A DNA stretch of 64,000 nt from CAWAXW01 sp963786155 (GCA_963786155.1 CAWAXW010000006.1:1302001-1366000); one strand, 5' to 3'; shown: positions 23,088-31,744, counted from the first letter of the stretch. Notes: a model not told the origin generated them from the letters alone. Made by a program: numbers and translations.

Positions 23088-23175
23088 CCTTCGTCCCTTC
23101 TATTAGAGATGAAAGAACATCATCCGCCCGGCGGCCGACCATTAATAGGGGAAACGGCACCCAATCGTCTCCGCA

Positions 23176-23222
23176 TTCTTTTCTAGCTCACCGACGAAGA
23201 CCGGCGGTCAGCTAGAAAGGAA
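23176..23222 (+). repeat. 47-bp hairpin repeat, copy 1
   Basis: Imperfect palindrome. Arms TTCTTTTCTAGCT and AGCTAGAAAGGAA pair along 13 positions with one wobble. Inside them a C-C mismatch at element positions 14/34 is followed by ACCG/CGGT pairing and a short top. It ends 7 nt before the GTG of the RTX gene at 23230, so its AAAGGAA end may also act as a ribosome binding site. It has no U-run after the stem, so it is not a classical terminator. Near-identical copies are at 24582 and 25591. Confidence 0.85.
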
Positions 23223-23229
23223 CGCGAAT

Positions 23230-24561
23230 GTGGGCAACTCACCCCCCACTCATTTCGTTGTTCCGTTCATGGGGACGAGATTTCAGGTGGCTCGCTTTAC
23301 TCCCGTCTTACCCACCGCCGGCTTGATCCTGTCCTTGCTTCCTGCCACCAGCCCGGCGCAAATGCCCACGTGCAACGGCAAGGAAGTCACGATCGTCGCC
23401 GCCTCTGAAGGTGTCACCAATGGAACCGACGGAGACGACGTAATCCTCGGGAGCACCCAGAGCGATGAAATCTCCGCAGGCGCCGGGAACGACACGATCT
23501 GCGCGCTCGAAGGGGATGACGGAATCTCAGGTGGTCCCGGCAGCGACTTCATTGATGGCGGGGAGGGTACCGATTGGCTGAACTTTCCCGTGGACTCGGA
23601 AGCCGGTTTAGTGGTCGACCTCTCTGCTGGCTACGCCACGTGGAAGGACGAGACTGACGAGATACTCCTTGGCACCATTGAGAATGTAACGCGACCAGGC
23701 TGCGCGGACTCGGCTGCGGACACGTTGATCGGTGATGGCGACGACAACCTCTTCTGGGGAGGTTCCGGCCCCGACCTCTTAGTGGGGAACGCCGGGGACG
23801 ACCAACTGTTCGGCAGCGATAACGCTCCACCGAGCGACGCGATCTGCGTCGATCGCTATGAGGGCGATCACGACAGGCTGGAGGGGGGCGAAGGAGATGA
23901 TGTTCTCGCAGGCGAGAGCGGCGACGACAGGCTTGACGGTGGCCCGGGCCGGGATGCTCTGAGCGGCGGGGGGGAATTTGACCAGTGCTTCAACGGGGAG
24001 ACATATGGGGGATGCGATCAGCACGATCCTCGGCCCCCTCCAGCGTGCGCCGATGGGATCGACAATGACGATGATGGCGATATCGACAACGGGTCGGATG
24101 CTGAGTGTTCGGCAGATACCGATCCCACGGAGGATCGGGGAGTTGATCCACCTTGCGACGACGGCATCGACAACGATGACGACGGTTCAAGGGACTATCC
24201 CGAGGACTACGGGTGCTGGTACCGCTCCGACGGTACGGAGTACAACTACTGTCCCTTCCTCTGCTACTACCCGCAGATCGAAATCCGCTACAAATCGTCG
24301 GTGAACTCGTTCCGAGGTGACCTTTTCTCCGACGAAGAAGAGTGCAATGTGGGGCGCCGGATCATCCTGAGAAGGATCGAACGAGCTCGCCGCCCCATCG
24401 TCGGCAGAACCACCACGAAGAGCGATCGGACCTGGGCCATCACCATCAACGACGCGGAGGGTCGTTACCGAGCAGAGGCCCACCGAAGAACCATTCGTTT
24501 CGACGGAGGAGAGACCCTTAAGTGCTGGCCCACCCAGTCACGAGCTATCCGCGTCCCTTAA
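23230..24561 (+). CDS. Secreted RTX-type repeat protein with Asp-rich calcium-loop segments
   Basis: 443 residues. The GTG at 23230 is the frame's first start; ATG 23269 would give a cleaner signal peptide (MGTRFQVARF...LILSLLPATSPAQ). RTX nonapeptides follow (GTDGDDVILGS, GAGNDTICAL, GGPGSDFIDGG, GNAGDDQLFGS, GESGDDRLDGG). After these are two DGIDNDDDGD-type loops resembling thrombospondin-3 or EF-like Asp-rich repeats, then a basic C-terminal domain. Hairpin repeats lie immediately upstream (23176) and 20 bp downstream (24582). It is divergent from the RTX gene at 21321 and is probably a distant relative. Confidence 0.78.
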   Translation: MGNSPPTHFVVPFMGTRFQVARFTPVLPTAGLILSLLPATSPAQMPTCNGKEVTIVAASEGVTNGTDGDDVILGSTQSDEISAGAGNDTICALEGDDGISGGPGSDFIDGGEGTDWLNFPVDSEAGLVVDLSAGYATWKDETDEILLGTIENVTRPGCADSAADTLIGDGDDNLFWGGSGPDLLVGNAGDDQLFGSDNAPPSDAICVDRYEGDHDRLEGGEGDDVLAGESGDDRLDGGPGRDALSGGGEFDQCFNGETYGGCDQHDPRPPPACADGIDNDDDGDIDNGSDAECSADTDPTEDRGVDPPCDDGIDNDDDGSRDYPEDYGCWYRSDGTEYNYCPFLCYYPQIEIRYKSSVNSFRGDLFSDEEECNVGRRIILRRIERARRPIVGRTTTKSDRTWAITINDAEGRYRAEAHRRTIRFDGGETLKCWPTQSRAIRVP

Positions 24562-24581
24562 CCGATCCGATCGACGCCGCG

Positions 24582-24628
24582 TTCTTTTCTAGCTGACCGA
24601 CGAAGACCGGCGGTGAGCTAGAAAAGAG
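24582..24628 (+). repeat. 47-bp hairpin repeat, copy 2
   Basis: Same orientation and centre as copies 1 and 3, but the arm mismatch at positions 14/34 is G-G instead of C-C, and the right end reads AAAAGAG. Both arms match the reverse complement of the opposite arms of copy 1 while the centre (ACGAAGACCGG) is unchanged. It separates the RTX gene (stop 24561) from the AbiEi-like gene. Confidence 0.85.
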
Positions 24629-24676
24629 TGGCGCGGGACACAACTCGATGTGGTCTCGTCGGGTTGGATTCGGTCA

Positions 24677-25588
24677 ATGTCACGACCCGATCGTCTTTGC
24701 GAGGTCCTTGCTCGATCCCGTTACGGGATCATCACCAGAGCCGAGGCTTTCGATCTCGGCATGTCGGAGAGGGCTATCGACCGGCGACTCGAGATGGGGG
24801 CATGGCTTCGCATCTACGACGGCGTGTACCGCATCGCTGCTTACCCCGATACTTGGCGAGGCCGGTTGATGGCGGCTCAGCTCGGCGTCGGCGTGGACGC
24901 GTTCATCTCGCACAGCTCGGCTGCGGTACTTCTCGAGTTGGATGGTTACAACGAGGGTCCCATCGAACTCAGCACCACAACGGGCCGCGCTCGCAAGGGC
25001 ATCAAGCTCCATCGGATCCCGAAGGTCCGGATCCCGCGTCTTCGAACGATCCAGGGCTTCCGAGTCACGTGGCCCGAGCGAACCCTGCTCGATCTTGCCG
25101 CCGCATCACCCATCGACGAAGTCGGGCGCGCTATGGATGATTCCTTGCGCTCCGGCAAGACAACGCTCGATCGGCTCCACGCTGAGCTCACAAGAGAACA
25201 GGGACCGGGTCGCCGCGGAATCTCCAACTTTCGAAAGTTGATCGAGGCTCGTGATGGGCGAGACGAGCGGCTTCGGAGCACGTTCGAGGCGAGGATGCTG
25301 CGAATACTCAAGAGGATCGAGACTCATGTGGTTGTCCCCGACTATCGGGTCGACATCGGGGCTCGTCACTACTTCCTCGACTTCGCCTATCCAGACTTCC
25401 AGGTCGGAATCGAGTGCCACAGCGTGAAGTGGCACCCGGCCCACAGATGGAAAGACGACGTGCAACGCGACCGCGCCCTGAGCCGAGCCGGCTACGACCT
25501 GCACTACTTCACCTGGCATGAGGTGCACTTCGCGGCCGAGCAGATTCGTGAGGACGTGATTAAAGCGCTCGCTTCTGCGGCTGCCTGA
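24677..25588 (+). CDS. AbiEi-type winged-helix / DUF559-like nuclease-fold protein
   Basis: 303 residues. The N-terminal part (RYGIITRAEAFDLGMSERAI ... GVYRIAAYPDTW) matches the AbiEi-type antitoxin winged helix as I know it. The C-terminal part (FLDFAYPDFQVGIECHS followed by DDVQRDRALSRAGYDLHYFTW) matches the DUF559/Vsr-like PD-(D/E)xK fold. Such single-gene fusions are common in actinobacteria; no AbiEii toxin is adjacent. ATG 24677 gives the usual short N-terminus; GTG 24650 is an alternative. It is flanked on both sides by copies of the 47-bp hairpin repeat, the downstream copy starting 3 bp after the stop. Function unknown. Confidence 0.72.
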   Translation: MSRPDRLCEVLARSRYGIITRAEAFDLGMSERAIDRRLEMGAWLRIYDGVYRIAAYPDTWRGRLMAAQLGVGVDAFISHSSAAVLLELDGYNEGPIELSTTTGRARKGIKLHRIPKVRIPRLRTIQGFRVTWPERTLLDLAAASPIDEVGRAMDDSLRSGKTTLDRLHAELTREQGPGRRGISNFRKLIEARDGRDERLRSTFEARMLRILKRIETHVVVPDYRVDIGARHYFLDFAYPDFQVGIECHSVKWHPAHRWKDDVQRDRALSRAGYDLHYFTWHEVHFAAEQIREDVIKALASAAA

Positions 25589-25590
25589 TC

Positions 25591-25637
25591 TTCTTTTCTA
25601 GCTCACCGACGAAGACCGGCGGTCAGATAGAAAGGAA
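25591..25637 (+). repeat. 47-bp hairpin repeat, copy 3
   Basis: Differs from copy 1 by one base (G-C pair at positions 11/37 becomes G-A). It fills the whole gap between two convergent stop codons (AbiEi-like gene at 25588 and the small gene at 25638). Confidence 0.85.
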
Positions 25638-25832
25638 TCAGCTTTGGAGTAGCTCTATGCGGTCTATGTAGGAGCTTCGGATGCGGACCGTTGTTATGTG
25701 GGAACCGCTTCCGCCGCCGCTGCGGGTTTTGAAGTCGGTCCAGTCGCCGTTCTCTTGGAAGTAGTCGGCCGTTATCTGTTCTTCGTTCGGGCCGGACTTC
25801 TGGTCGTTGTAGCTGAGCTTGTAGGTAGCCAA
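25638..25832 (-). CDS. Small hypothetical protein (64 residues)
   Basis: Starts at TTG 25832 with MATYKLSYNDQKSGPNEEQ after a GGAGAGG ribosome binding site. The product is hydrophilic, with a predicted alpha-beta pattern (ITADYFQENGDWTDFKTR ... HITTVRIRSSYIDRIELL). It is cytoplasmic by appearance and I do not recognise it. Its stop codon directly abuts hairpin repeat copy 3. It is followed upstream (25853) by the end of the cyclase gene on the same strand. Confidence 0.55.
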   Translation of the reverse strand: MATYKLSYNDQKSGPNEEQITADYFQENGDWTDFKTRSGGGSGSHITTVRIRSSYIDRIELLQS

Positions 25833-25852
25833 CGTCCTCTCCTGTCTTCGAG

Positions 25853-27180
25853 TTACTTAACGACGGAGTACAACCTCCACTCTCCTGGTATCCCCTTGAG
25901 CGATTGTTCTCCCTGGTCCTCGAACTCGAGCCCCGATCCGGCCACGAGGTCCTTGACCGTGCTGGAAACGTAAACCTCGCCGTCGGCGGCCTTGGACATC
26001 ACGCGTGCACCGATGTGCACGGCCAGGCCTCCGAGCTTCTCGCCGATGACCTCGCACTCGCCGGTGTGAAGTCCGGCCCTGATGGTGATCCCGAGCTCGT
26101 CGAGGGCTTTGACAACAGCGACCGCGGCACCTGATCCGCGTGCCGGTCCGTCGAACGAGGCCAGGAAGCCATCTCCCGCGGTATCGATCTCCCGACCTCG
26201 GTGGGCATCCAGCTGGCGGCGGACGCGGTCGTGGTGCGAAGCGATCAAGTCTTTCCAGGCGTGGTCGCCCAGTTCTGTTGCCAGCTCGGTTGATCTGACG
26301 ATGTCGGTGAACATGACCGTTGCAAGGATGCGGTCGTGTTCGACGGAAGTGCGTGCGCCGGTGAAGAACTCCTGGATCTCGTCAACGACCGAGTCGGCAT
26401 CCCCTACGAATGGGGCGTGGTCGTCTCCGGTCAACTCGACGAACTTCGCGCCGGGGATCTGCTCGGCGACGTAGCGGCCCCCGTCGATCGGCACGACGAG
26501 ATCGCCGGTGCGATGGAGCACGAGCGTCGGCACGTGGATGCTCGGCAGTACCTTACGGATGTCGATCTTCTGGTTCATGGCCAATAGCTCGCGGCGGCCC
26601 CCGGACTGCCGCCCTGGCGCTCCAGCCTTGCCCACCACTTCTTGAAGCGTTCGTCGCCGGCCAGCGAAGGCGCCCAATAGGGGAGCGTCACCCCCTGTCC
26701 CCACTCCTTGCCGATGAGCTCGTTCATCACCTCGATCACATCGGGCGTCAGGGCCCACGGGTAGTCCTCGGCCCATTCGAACTTCGCCATCGACCCGTAG
26801 ATGACGAGTGACGAGACACGCTCGGGGAACATGGCCGCGAAAGTCGCGGCCATGACCGCGCCCTCCGAGTAGCCGAGGAGGGCAGCCCTTTCGATCCTGA
26901 CCGCGTCCATCACTGCGCGGACGTCGTCCATCCGTTCCTCGAGCGACGGGCAGCCGAAGTCTCGATCCGACATCCCGGTCCCGCGCTTGTCGAACCGGAT
27001 CAGGCGACAGAACGAACTCAGTCGCTCCAGGAAGTGAGCGACACGAGGCTCTTCCCACTCGTGCTCGACATGGGATACGAATCCGGGAGCCATTACGACG
27101 TCCAACGGACCATCGCCTGTCACCTGGTAGGCGACATAGATCTCGCCGCTCTGCGCGTACTGCGTCTCGGGAGCAGTCAT
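25853..27180 (-). CDS. Alpha/beta-hydrolase fused to class III adenylate/guanylate cyclase domain, with one frame disruption
   Basis: About 442 residues. The N-terminal alpha/beta-hydrolase has RFDKRGTGMSD and the nucleophile elbow LLGYSEGAVMA. The C-terminal cyclase has the metal site VMFTDIVRSTELA, the DTAGDGFLASFDGPARG segment and GLAVHIGARVMSKA. This two-domain architecture is widespread in actinobacteria. An apparent missing C near 26600 shifts the frame by -1; inserting one joins GGSPGAAR to ELLAMNQKIDI. The ATG at 27180 overlaps the stop of the sugar dehydrogenase gene (ATGA), so the two are co-transcribed. The ligand sensed by the hydrolase domain is unknown. Confidence 0.82.
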
Positions 27181-28367
27181 TTACTTACGATCCTCCACAA
27201 GTCCCCACCGAGATCGGTCATGTACAACTCGCCCTCCTCATCCTCCCCGAAGGAGCTGATCGAGAGCTCGCTCTGCAGCATCAGGGCCGGCTCTTGCGAG
27301 TCCGCCCGCTCGGCTTCCAGTGACCAGATGTTCCCCGAGCAGAAGTCGCCGAAGATGTAGAGCCCCTCGAGGTTGGCATGGCCCTCGCCCCGATACACGA
27401 ACCCTCCGGTGACAGAGCATCCCTCGTCGTGGTCGTAAACGGCGATCGGCAACTCGCTGTCCCCGGTGTCGCAATCCGTGGGCGGATCGAAGCACATCGC
27501 GCCCTCCATGATGGGCCACCCGTAGTTGAGGCCGCCGCCGGCTCCCGCCGGAGTGCGGTTGATCTCCTCGAAGTCGCTCTGGCCCACGTCCGCGATCCAA
27601 AGGTCGCCCGTCGAGCGATCGAAGCTGAAGCGCCACGGATTGCGCAGACCGTATGCCCAGATCTCGGGCAAACCCTCGCTCGCATCCTCGAAGGGGTTGC
27701 CTTCAGGGATCTCGTAGGGCGGCTCCCCGTCCACGTCGATGCGAAGCATCTTCCCGAGCAACTCGCCAAGATCCTGCCCGTTGCCCTCGGGATCGCCGCC
27801 CCCGCCGCCGTCGCCCATGCCGATATAGAGGTATCCGTCGGGCCCGAACGCCAGGTGGCCACCGTTGTGGTTGGCGAAGGGTTGGTCGATCGTCAGCAAC
27901 ACGCGCGCCGAGTCCGGATCGGCCGTCGTCTCGGTCGCGCTCGCGTACTCGGCGATGACGGTGTCACCTTCGAGATCGGTGTAGTTCACGAAGAGGCGGC
28001 CGTTCGTCGCGTACTCGGGATGGAAGGCAAGACCCAACAGACCCTGCTCCCCGCCGCCCTCGGTCAGCCCCGATACATCGAGGAAGGGCTCGGGCCGCAC
28101 CTCTCCGTCGTCAACGATGGCGATCGTCCCGTCTTGCTCCACGACGAAGAGCCTCTCGCTCCCGTCCCCAGGATGGGCGATACCGAGAGGGGACCGGAGA
28201 CCGCTCGCCACGCGCTCGAGGTCGACCTCAACCTCGACCTCAGCGCCCTCCGCCCCCGGCCGGACGACGGGGCCGGCCTCGGGCGTGTCGCTGCACGACG
28301 TGACCAGCGTTGCGAGCACCAGAGCGAGCATCGCCGCACGGGAGGACATCTCGCGATTCTCTGCCAT
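27177..28367 (-). CDS. PQQ-dependent sugar dehydrogenase (GSDH/sorbosone family), lipoprotein
   Basis: 396 residues. A lipobox LVTSC follows a hydrophobic segment; the likely true start is the inner MSSRAAMLALVLATL. The six-bladed beta-propeller has ERVASGLRSPLGIAHPG, GEQGLLGLAFHPEY, NHNGGHLAFGPDGYLYIG and YGLRNPWRFSFD, all family hallmarks. It oxidises aldose sugars or related compounds using a quinone cofactor, acting outside the membrane. No PQQ biosynthesis genes are in the window. It is first in a two-gene unit with the hydrolase-cyclase. Confidence 0.86.
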   Translation of the reverse strand: MAENREMSSRAAMLALVLATLVTSCSDTPEAGPVVRPGAEGAEVEVEVDLERVASGLRSPLGIAHPGDGSERLFVVEQDGTIAIVDDGEVRPEPFLDVSGLTEGGGEQGLLGLAFHPEYATNGRLFVNYTDLEGDTVIAEYASATETTADPDSARVLLTIDQPFANHNGGHLAFGPDGYLYIGMGDGGGGGDPEGNGQDLGELLGKMLRIDVDGEPPYEIPEGNPFEDASEGLPEIWAYGLRNPWRFSFDRSTGDLWIADVGQSDFEEINRTPAGAGGGLNYGWPIMEGAMCFDPPTDCDTGDSELPIAVYDHDEGCSVTGGFVYRGEGHANLEGLYIFGDFCSGNIWSLEAERADSQEPALMLQSELSISSFGEDEEGELYMTDLGGDLWRIVSK

Positions 28368-28412
28368 ATACGGAGGTTGTCTCGAGCCGTGCCGGTTGGT
28401 TAACTGCGAGCC

Positions 28413-29114
28413 GTGACAGACGGCAGGACGACCACCGCGACGGACCTACTGGCCCAGACCGAGCTATTCAAGGAACTGGAGCCGGTCGCGCTCGGGCATC
28501 TGGCCGATGCTGCCAGCGAGCGCGAGGTTCGCAAGGGCGAGACCATCTTCAGCGAGGGCGAGGCCGGCGACGCCCTTTACGTGGTTGCGGCCGGGCTGGT
28601 GAAGGTGTTCGTCACGTCGGATGACGGCGAGGAGATGCTTCTCGTAACGCTCCGACCTCCCGACGTCTTCGGCGAGTTGTCTCTGATGGACGAGGGCCAT
28701 CGCTCGGCCTCGGCCGAAGCGATCGAGAAGACCTCTTTGATCGTGCTTACGCGGCCCGTCTTCCTCGAGGTCCTCAGAGACAATCATCAACTGACGGAGT
28801 CGTTGCTGCGAACGATGGGCAAGCTCGTGCGCCGCTTGACGGAACAGACCGCAGACCTGGTGTTCCTCGATCTGTATGGGCGTGTGGCCAAGCTGATCCT
28901 TACCTTCGCGGAAAGCCGCGGCCGAGAACTGAGCGACGGCATCATCCTCGATCTCCAGCTCACCCAAACGGACATCGCCGCGATGGTCGGTGGGTCGCGG
29001 CAAAGCGTCAACCAGATCCTTCGCGCCTTCGAGCGAAGGGGGTACCTGGAGGTGGAGGGGCGCCGAATAATCCTGAAGAAGCCGGAGCAGTTGCGCAAAC
29101 GGGCGGGGATGTGA
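28413..29114 (+). CDS. Crp/Fnr-family transcriptional regulator
   Basis: 233 residues. The cNMP-binding domain (residues about 20-130) has IFSEGEAGDALYVVAAGLVKVF and PPDVFGELSLMDEGHRSASAEA; the Arg of the phosphate-binding cassette is in HRSASAEA. The HTH is QTDIAAMVGGSRQSVNQIL. There are no Fnr-type cysteines in the N-terminus. Start GTG 28413. It is divergent from the dehydrogenase/cyclase unit, with a 45-bp gap, so it may respond to the cyclic nucleotide made by that cyclase; this is inference from position. Confidence 0.88.
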   Translation: MTDGRTTTATDLLAQTELFKELEPVALGHLADAASEREVRKGETIFSEGEAGDALYVVAAGLVKVFVTSDDGEEMLLVTLRPPDVFGELSLMDEGHRSASAEAIEKTSLIVLTRPVFLEVLRDNHQLTESLLRTMGKLVRRLTEQTADLVFLDLYGRVAKLILTFAESRGRELSDGIILDLQLTQTDIAAMVGGSRQSVNQILRAFERRGYLEVEGRRIILKKPEQLRKRAGM

Positions 29115-29126
29115 CTGCAACCATTC

Positions 29127-29603
29127 ATGCGCCGCTTACGTCATAACGCCATGAGCCCGACGAGATCGATCGCCGCCGTCACCGTCCTGATCCTGGCTTT
29201 GGGAGCCTGCGACGGCGACGACCCACAGGTCACTGCGGATCCACCGAACGAGACGAACATCCCGACGGCGGCCACGCCGACACCCGAACCGAGCGAGCTT
29301 CCCCCGATCACAGTGGACGAGCCTCTCCCAGGCGACACGGTACTGAGCCCGGTAAGGATCAGCGGCACCGCGAACGTGTTCGAAGCGACGGTCTCGATCC
29401 GCATCGTGACCGAGGACGGCACCGAACTGACGAGCACTTTCACGACAGCGACCTGCGGAACCGGGTGCCGAGGGAATTACGTAGCCAACGTGCGCTTCGA
29501 CGTCCCTGAAGTCGAGAACGCCTTCATCGAGGTCTACGAGGAATCGGCCGAGAACGGCGAGCCTCTACACCTCGTGAGCATCCCAGTCGTGCTGTCGCCG
29601 TAG
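29127..29603 (+). CDS. Lipoprotein with Gmad2-type immunoglobulin-like domain
   Basis: 158 residues. A lipobox LALGACDGDD follows the hydrophobic segment SIAAVTVLILALG. After a Thr/Pro-rich linker, the domain ITVDEPLPGDTVLSPVRISGTANVFEATVSIRI matches the Gmad2 pattern. A Cys pair (TCGTGC) may form a disulfide. The likely start is the inner ATG (MSPTRSIAAV) or ATG 29127. It lies 12 bp after the Crp-like gene. It is surface-exposed; function unknown. Confidence 0.75.
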   Translation: MRRLRHNAMSPTRSIAAVTVLILALGACDGDDPQVTADPPNETNIPTAATPTPEPSELPPITVDEPLPGDTVLSPVRISGTANVFEATVSIRIVTEDGTELTSTFTTATCGTGCRGNYVANVRFDVPEVENAFIEVYEESAENGEPLHLVSIPVVLSP

Positions 29604-31339
29604 TGCCCAACCCGACCACGCGACCCGAGCTGACGGGCACCTTCGGGATGGTCTCGTCTACTCACTGGCTTGCGACGGCCGCGGGGATGGCTGCGTTGGA
29701 AGGTGGGGGGAACGCATTCGACGCGGTGGTCATCGCCGGGTTTGTGCTTCAGGTGGTCGAGCCTCATCTCAATGGGCCCGGTGGGGAAGTGCCGATCATC
29801 GGGTACAGCGCGCGCGATGACGAGGTTTTCGTCGTGTGCGGGCAGGGGGTCGCACCGGCCGCGGCCTCGGTCGAGGCGTACCGGTCGCTCGGCTACGACC
29901 TCGTTCCGGGGACGGGCACGCTCGCCGCGTGCGTCCCGGGAGCGTTCGGCGCGTGGATGGCATTGCTCGAGCGTTTCGGCACCGCCTCGGTGGAGCAGGT
30001 CCTGCACTACGCGATCGGATATGCACGCAACGGCTTCCCCGCTCTGCCGGCAGTCATGTCCTCCATCAAGGACATGCGTCCCGTGTTCGAACGGCACTGG
30101 CCGAGCTCGGCTGCCCTGTGGCCTGCGGATACTCCAGTGCTACGTAACCCCGACCTTGCGGATCGATATGAGGAGATCGCCGTCGACGCGGGGCAACAAA
30201 GCACGAAAGATGGACAGGTCGATGCAGCGCGGCGCGCCTTCTACGAGGGTCGGATCGCCGCAACCATCGACGACTTCTGTCGGCGCGAGCAACCCGACGC
30301 GATGGGCGTGTCCCAGAAAGCATTCCTGACCGGGGAAGACCTGGCGCGCTGGCGACCCACCTTCGAGGCCCCCGTCCGGCGCGACTTCCGAGAGACCACC
30401 GTCTTCAAACCGGGCCCCTGGACCCAAGGGCCCGTGTTCCTCCAACAGCTCGCGCTCTTGGAGGGTTTCGACCTGAGGTCGATGGGCCACAACTCCGCGG
30501 ACTGGATCCACACGATCGTCGAGTGCGCCAAGCTCGCCTTCGCCGACCGGGAGGCCTACTACGGCGATCCCGATTTCGTAGACGTCCCGCTGGCGGACTT
30601 ACTGAGCAGTGACTATGCGGCGGAGCGGCGCGCCTCGATCGGGGAGATTGCGCAGGAGGGTCTGGATCCCGGCCGCGTCGCCGGCAGTGAGCCTCGACTC
30701 CCGCAGTTCGCGTCGGGGGGACACCACGTCGGGACAGGCGAACCGTCGAGGCAGCATGCGCGCGACACCTGCCACGTTTGCGTGGTCGATCGCCACGGCA
30801 ATATCGTCGCGGCCACTCCGAGTGGAGGATGGCTGCAGAGCTCTCCGGCAGTGCCCGGCCTCGGGTTCCCGCTGGGGACGCGCGCCCAGATGTTCTGGTT
30901 GGAGGAGGGCCTGCCGAATTCCCTCGCGCCGGGGAAACGGCCGCGTACGACGCTGAGTCCCTCGCTCGCTTTCAGAGACGGTGAGCCCTGGCTCGGCTTC
31001 GGCACACCGGGCGGCGATGCCCAAGATCAATGGACGCTTCTCTTTTATCTCGCCGTCGTGGAGCACGGCATGGACCTGCAGGCGGCGATCGATACGCCGG
31101 CATTCCACAGCGAGCATTTCCCGAGCTCGTTCTTCCCGAGGGCATCGAGGCCCAAGGTCGTCCAGATAGAGGGGCGGGCCGGCACCGCGGTGCTCGATGA
31201 GCTTCGCCGCCGCGGCCACGAGCTGGAGATAGTGGGGGACTGGGCGCTCGGCCGGGTATGCGCGGTGGCCAGAGAGGGCGAGGTGCTCAAGGCCGCGGCC
31301 AGCCCCCGCGGGGCCCAGGCCTACGCCGCGGGCCGCTAG
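29603..31339 (+). CDS. Gamma-glutamyltransferase family protein
   Basis: Ntn-hydrolase of 578 residues. The N-terminal large-subunit signature AAGMAALEGGGNAFDAVVIAG and the C-terminal GTPGGDAQDQW fit the family. The expected self-cleavage nucleophile Thr is in ARDTCHVCVVDRHGNIVA. There is no signal peptide, so the enzyme is probably cytoplasmic, unlike classical periplasmic GGT. It may act on glutathione-like compounds or cyanophycin-type substrates, which I cannot decide. It starts right at the stop of the Gmad2 lipoprotein gene. Confidence 0.85.
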   Translation: MPNPTTRPELTGTFGMVSSTHWLATAAGMAALEGGGNAFDAVVIAGFVLQVVEPHLNGPGGEVPIIGYSARDDEVFVVCGQGVAPAAASVEAYRSLGYDLVPGTGTLAACVPGAFGAWMALLERFGTASVEQVLHYAIGYARNGFPALPAVMSSIKDMRPVFERHWPSSAALWPADTPVLRNPDLADRYEEIAVDAGQQSTKDGQVDAARRAFYEGRIAATIDDFCRREQPDAMGVSQKAFLTGEDLARWRPTFEAPVRRDFRETTVFKPGPWTQGPVFLQQLALLEGFDLRSMGHNSADWIHTIVECAKLAFADREAYYGDPDFVDVPLADLLSSDYAAERRASIGEIAQEGLDPGRVAGSEPRLPQFASGGHHVGTGEPSRQHARDTCHVCVVDRHGNIVAATPSGGWLQSSPAVPGLGFPLGTRAQMFWLEEGLPNSLAPGKRPRTTLSPSLAFRDGEPWLGFGTPGGDAQDQWTLLFYLAVVEHGMDLQAAIDTPAFHSEHFPSSFFPRASRPKVVQIEGRAGTAVLDELRRRGHELEIVGDWALGRVCAVAREGEVLKAAASPRGAQAYAAGR

Positions 31340-31349
31340 TTGCGCTAGG

Positions 31350-31661
31350 TCAGGAGGTGGTCCCGAGGATCCGGGGCAGGTCCCGCCAGAAACGGCCTCT
31401 TGGGTAGGCCTCGATCCCGACCGCTTGGGCCGCCTCGGCTCTCGTCGCGTCGACGTGGGAGAAGAACCCGATGACCCGGCCCGCCGCCCATAGGCCCTCC
31501 GGGAAGACCTCCCCGAGCTCGTCGAGATCGATGACCACGACGTCGATCTCGGCCGTGTCGCCCACGTCCATCCGGGCGGGATCCACAGCGGTGACCTCCG
31601 CTCCGGCCCCCTCCAGGCGCACCCGGGCGTTGAGATCTCGCCCCACGTAGAGGACCCTCAC
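31350..31661 (-). CDS. Hypothetical protein, receiver-like alpha/beta fold
   Basis: 103 residues: MRVLYVGRDLNARVRLEGAG, an internal strand IDVVVIDLDELGEVF and later VIGFFSHVDA. The beta-alpha alternation resembles a CheY-like or Rossmann fold, with Asp in VIDLDEL where a phospho-acceptor might sit, but no catalytic pattern is complete. It is convergent with the gamma-glutamyltransferase gene and divergent from dnaK. Confidence 0.55.
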   Translation of the reverse strand: MRVLYVGRDLNARVRLEGAGAEVTAVDPARMDVGDTAEIDVVVIDLDELGEVFPEGLWAAGRVIGFFSHVDATRAEAAQAVGIEAYPRGRFWRDLPRILGTTS

Positions 31662-31694
31662 GGCTCGGTTCCCGGGAATAGGTGGTCGTTCAAC

Positions 31695-31744
31695 AAAGTT
31701 GACTGTATTACACTCATATCTGATACTGGTCTGAGTTCAACTTT
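31695..31744. promoter_or_regulatory. dnaK promoter and 8-bp inverted repeat
   Basis: TTGACT (31699-31704), a 17-bp spacer and GATACT (31722-31727) form a good -35/-10 pair. AAAGTTGA (31695) and TCAACTTT (31737) form an inverted repeat flanking the promoter. TTGACT-N7-ACTCA at 31699 matches only half-sites of the HspR-type HAIR element (CTTGAGT-N7-ACTCAAG). The operon encodes a HspR-like repressor, so autoregulation here is likely. The downstream ribosome binding site AAGGAGG sits 5 nt before the ATG. Confidence 0.6.

Noticed and set aside
23176..25637. Integron attC sites
   Set aside because: The repeats lack GTTRRRY/RYYYAAC core sites and there is no integrase in the window, so I report them as hairpin repeats only.
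23176..25637. Intrinsic terminators
   Set aside because: No U-run follows the stem on either strand; the T-rich side lies 5' of the stem, and copy 1 sits before a gene rather than after one.
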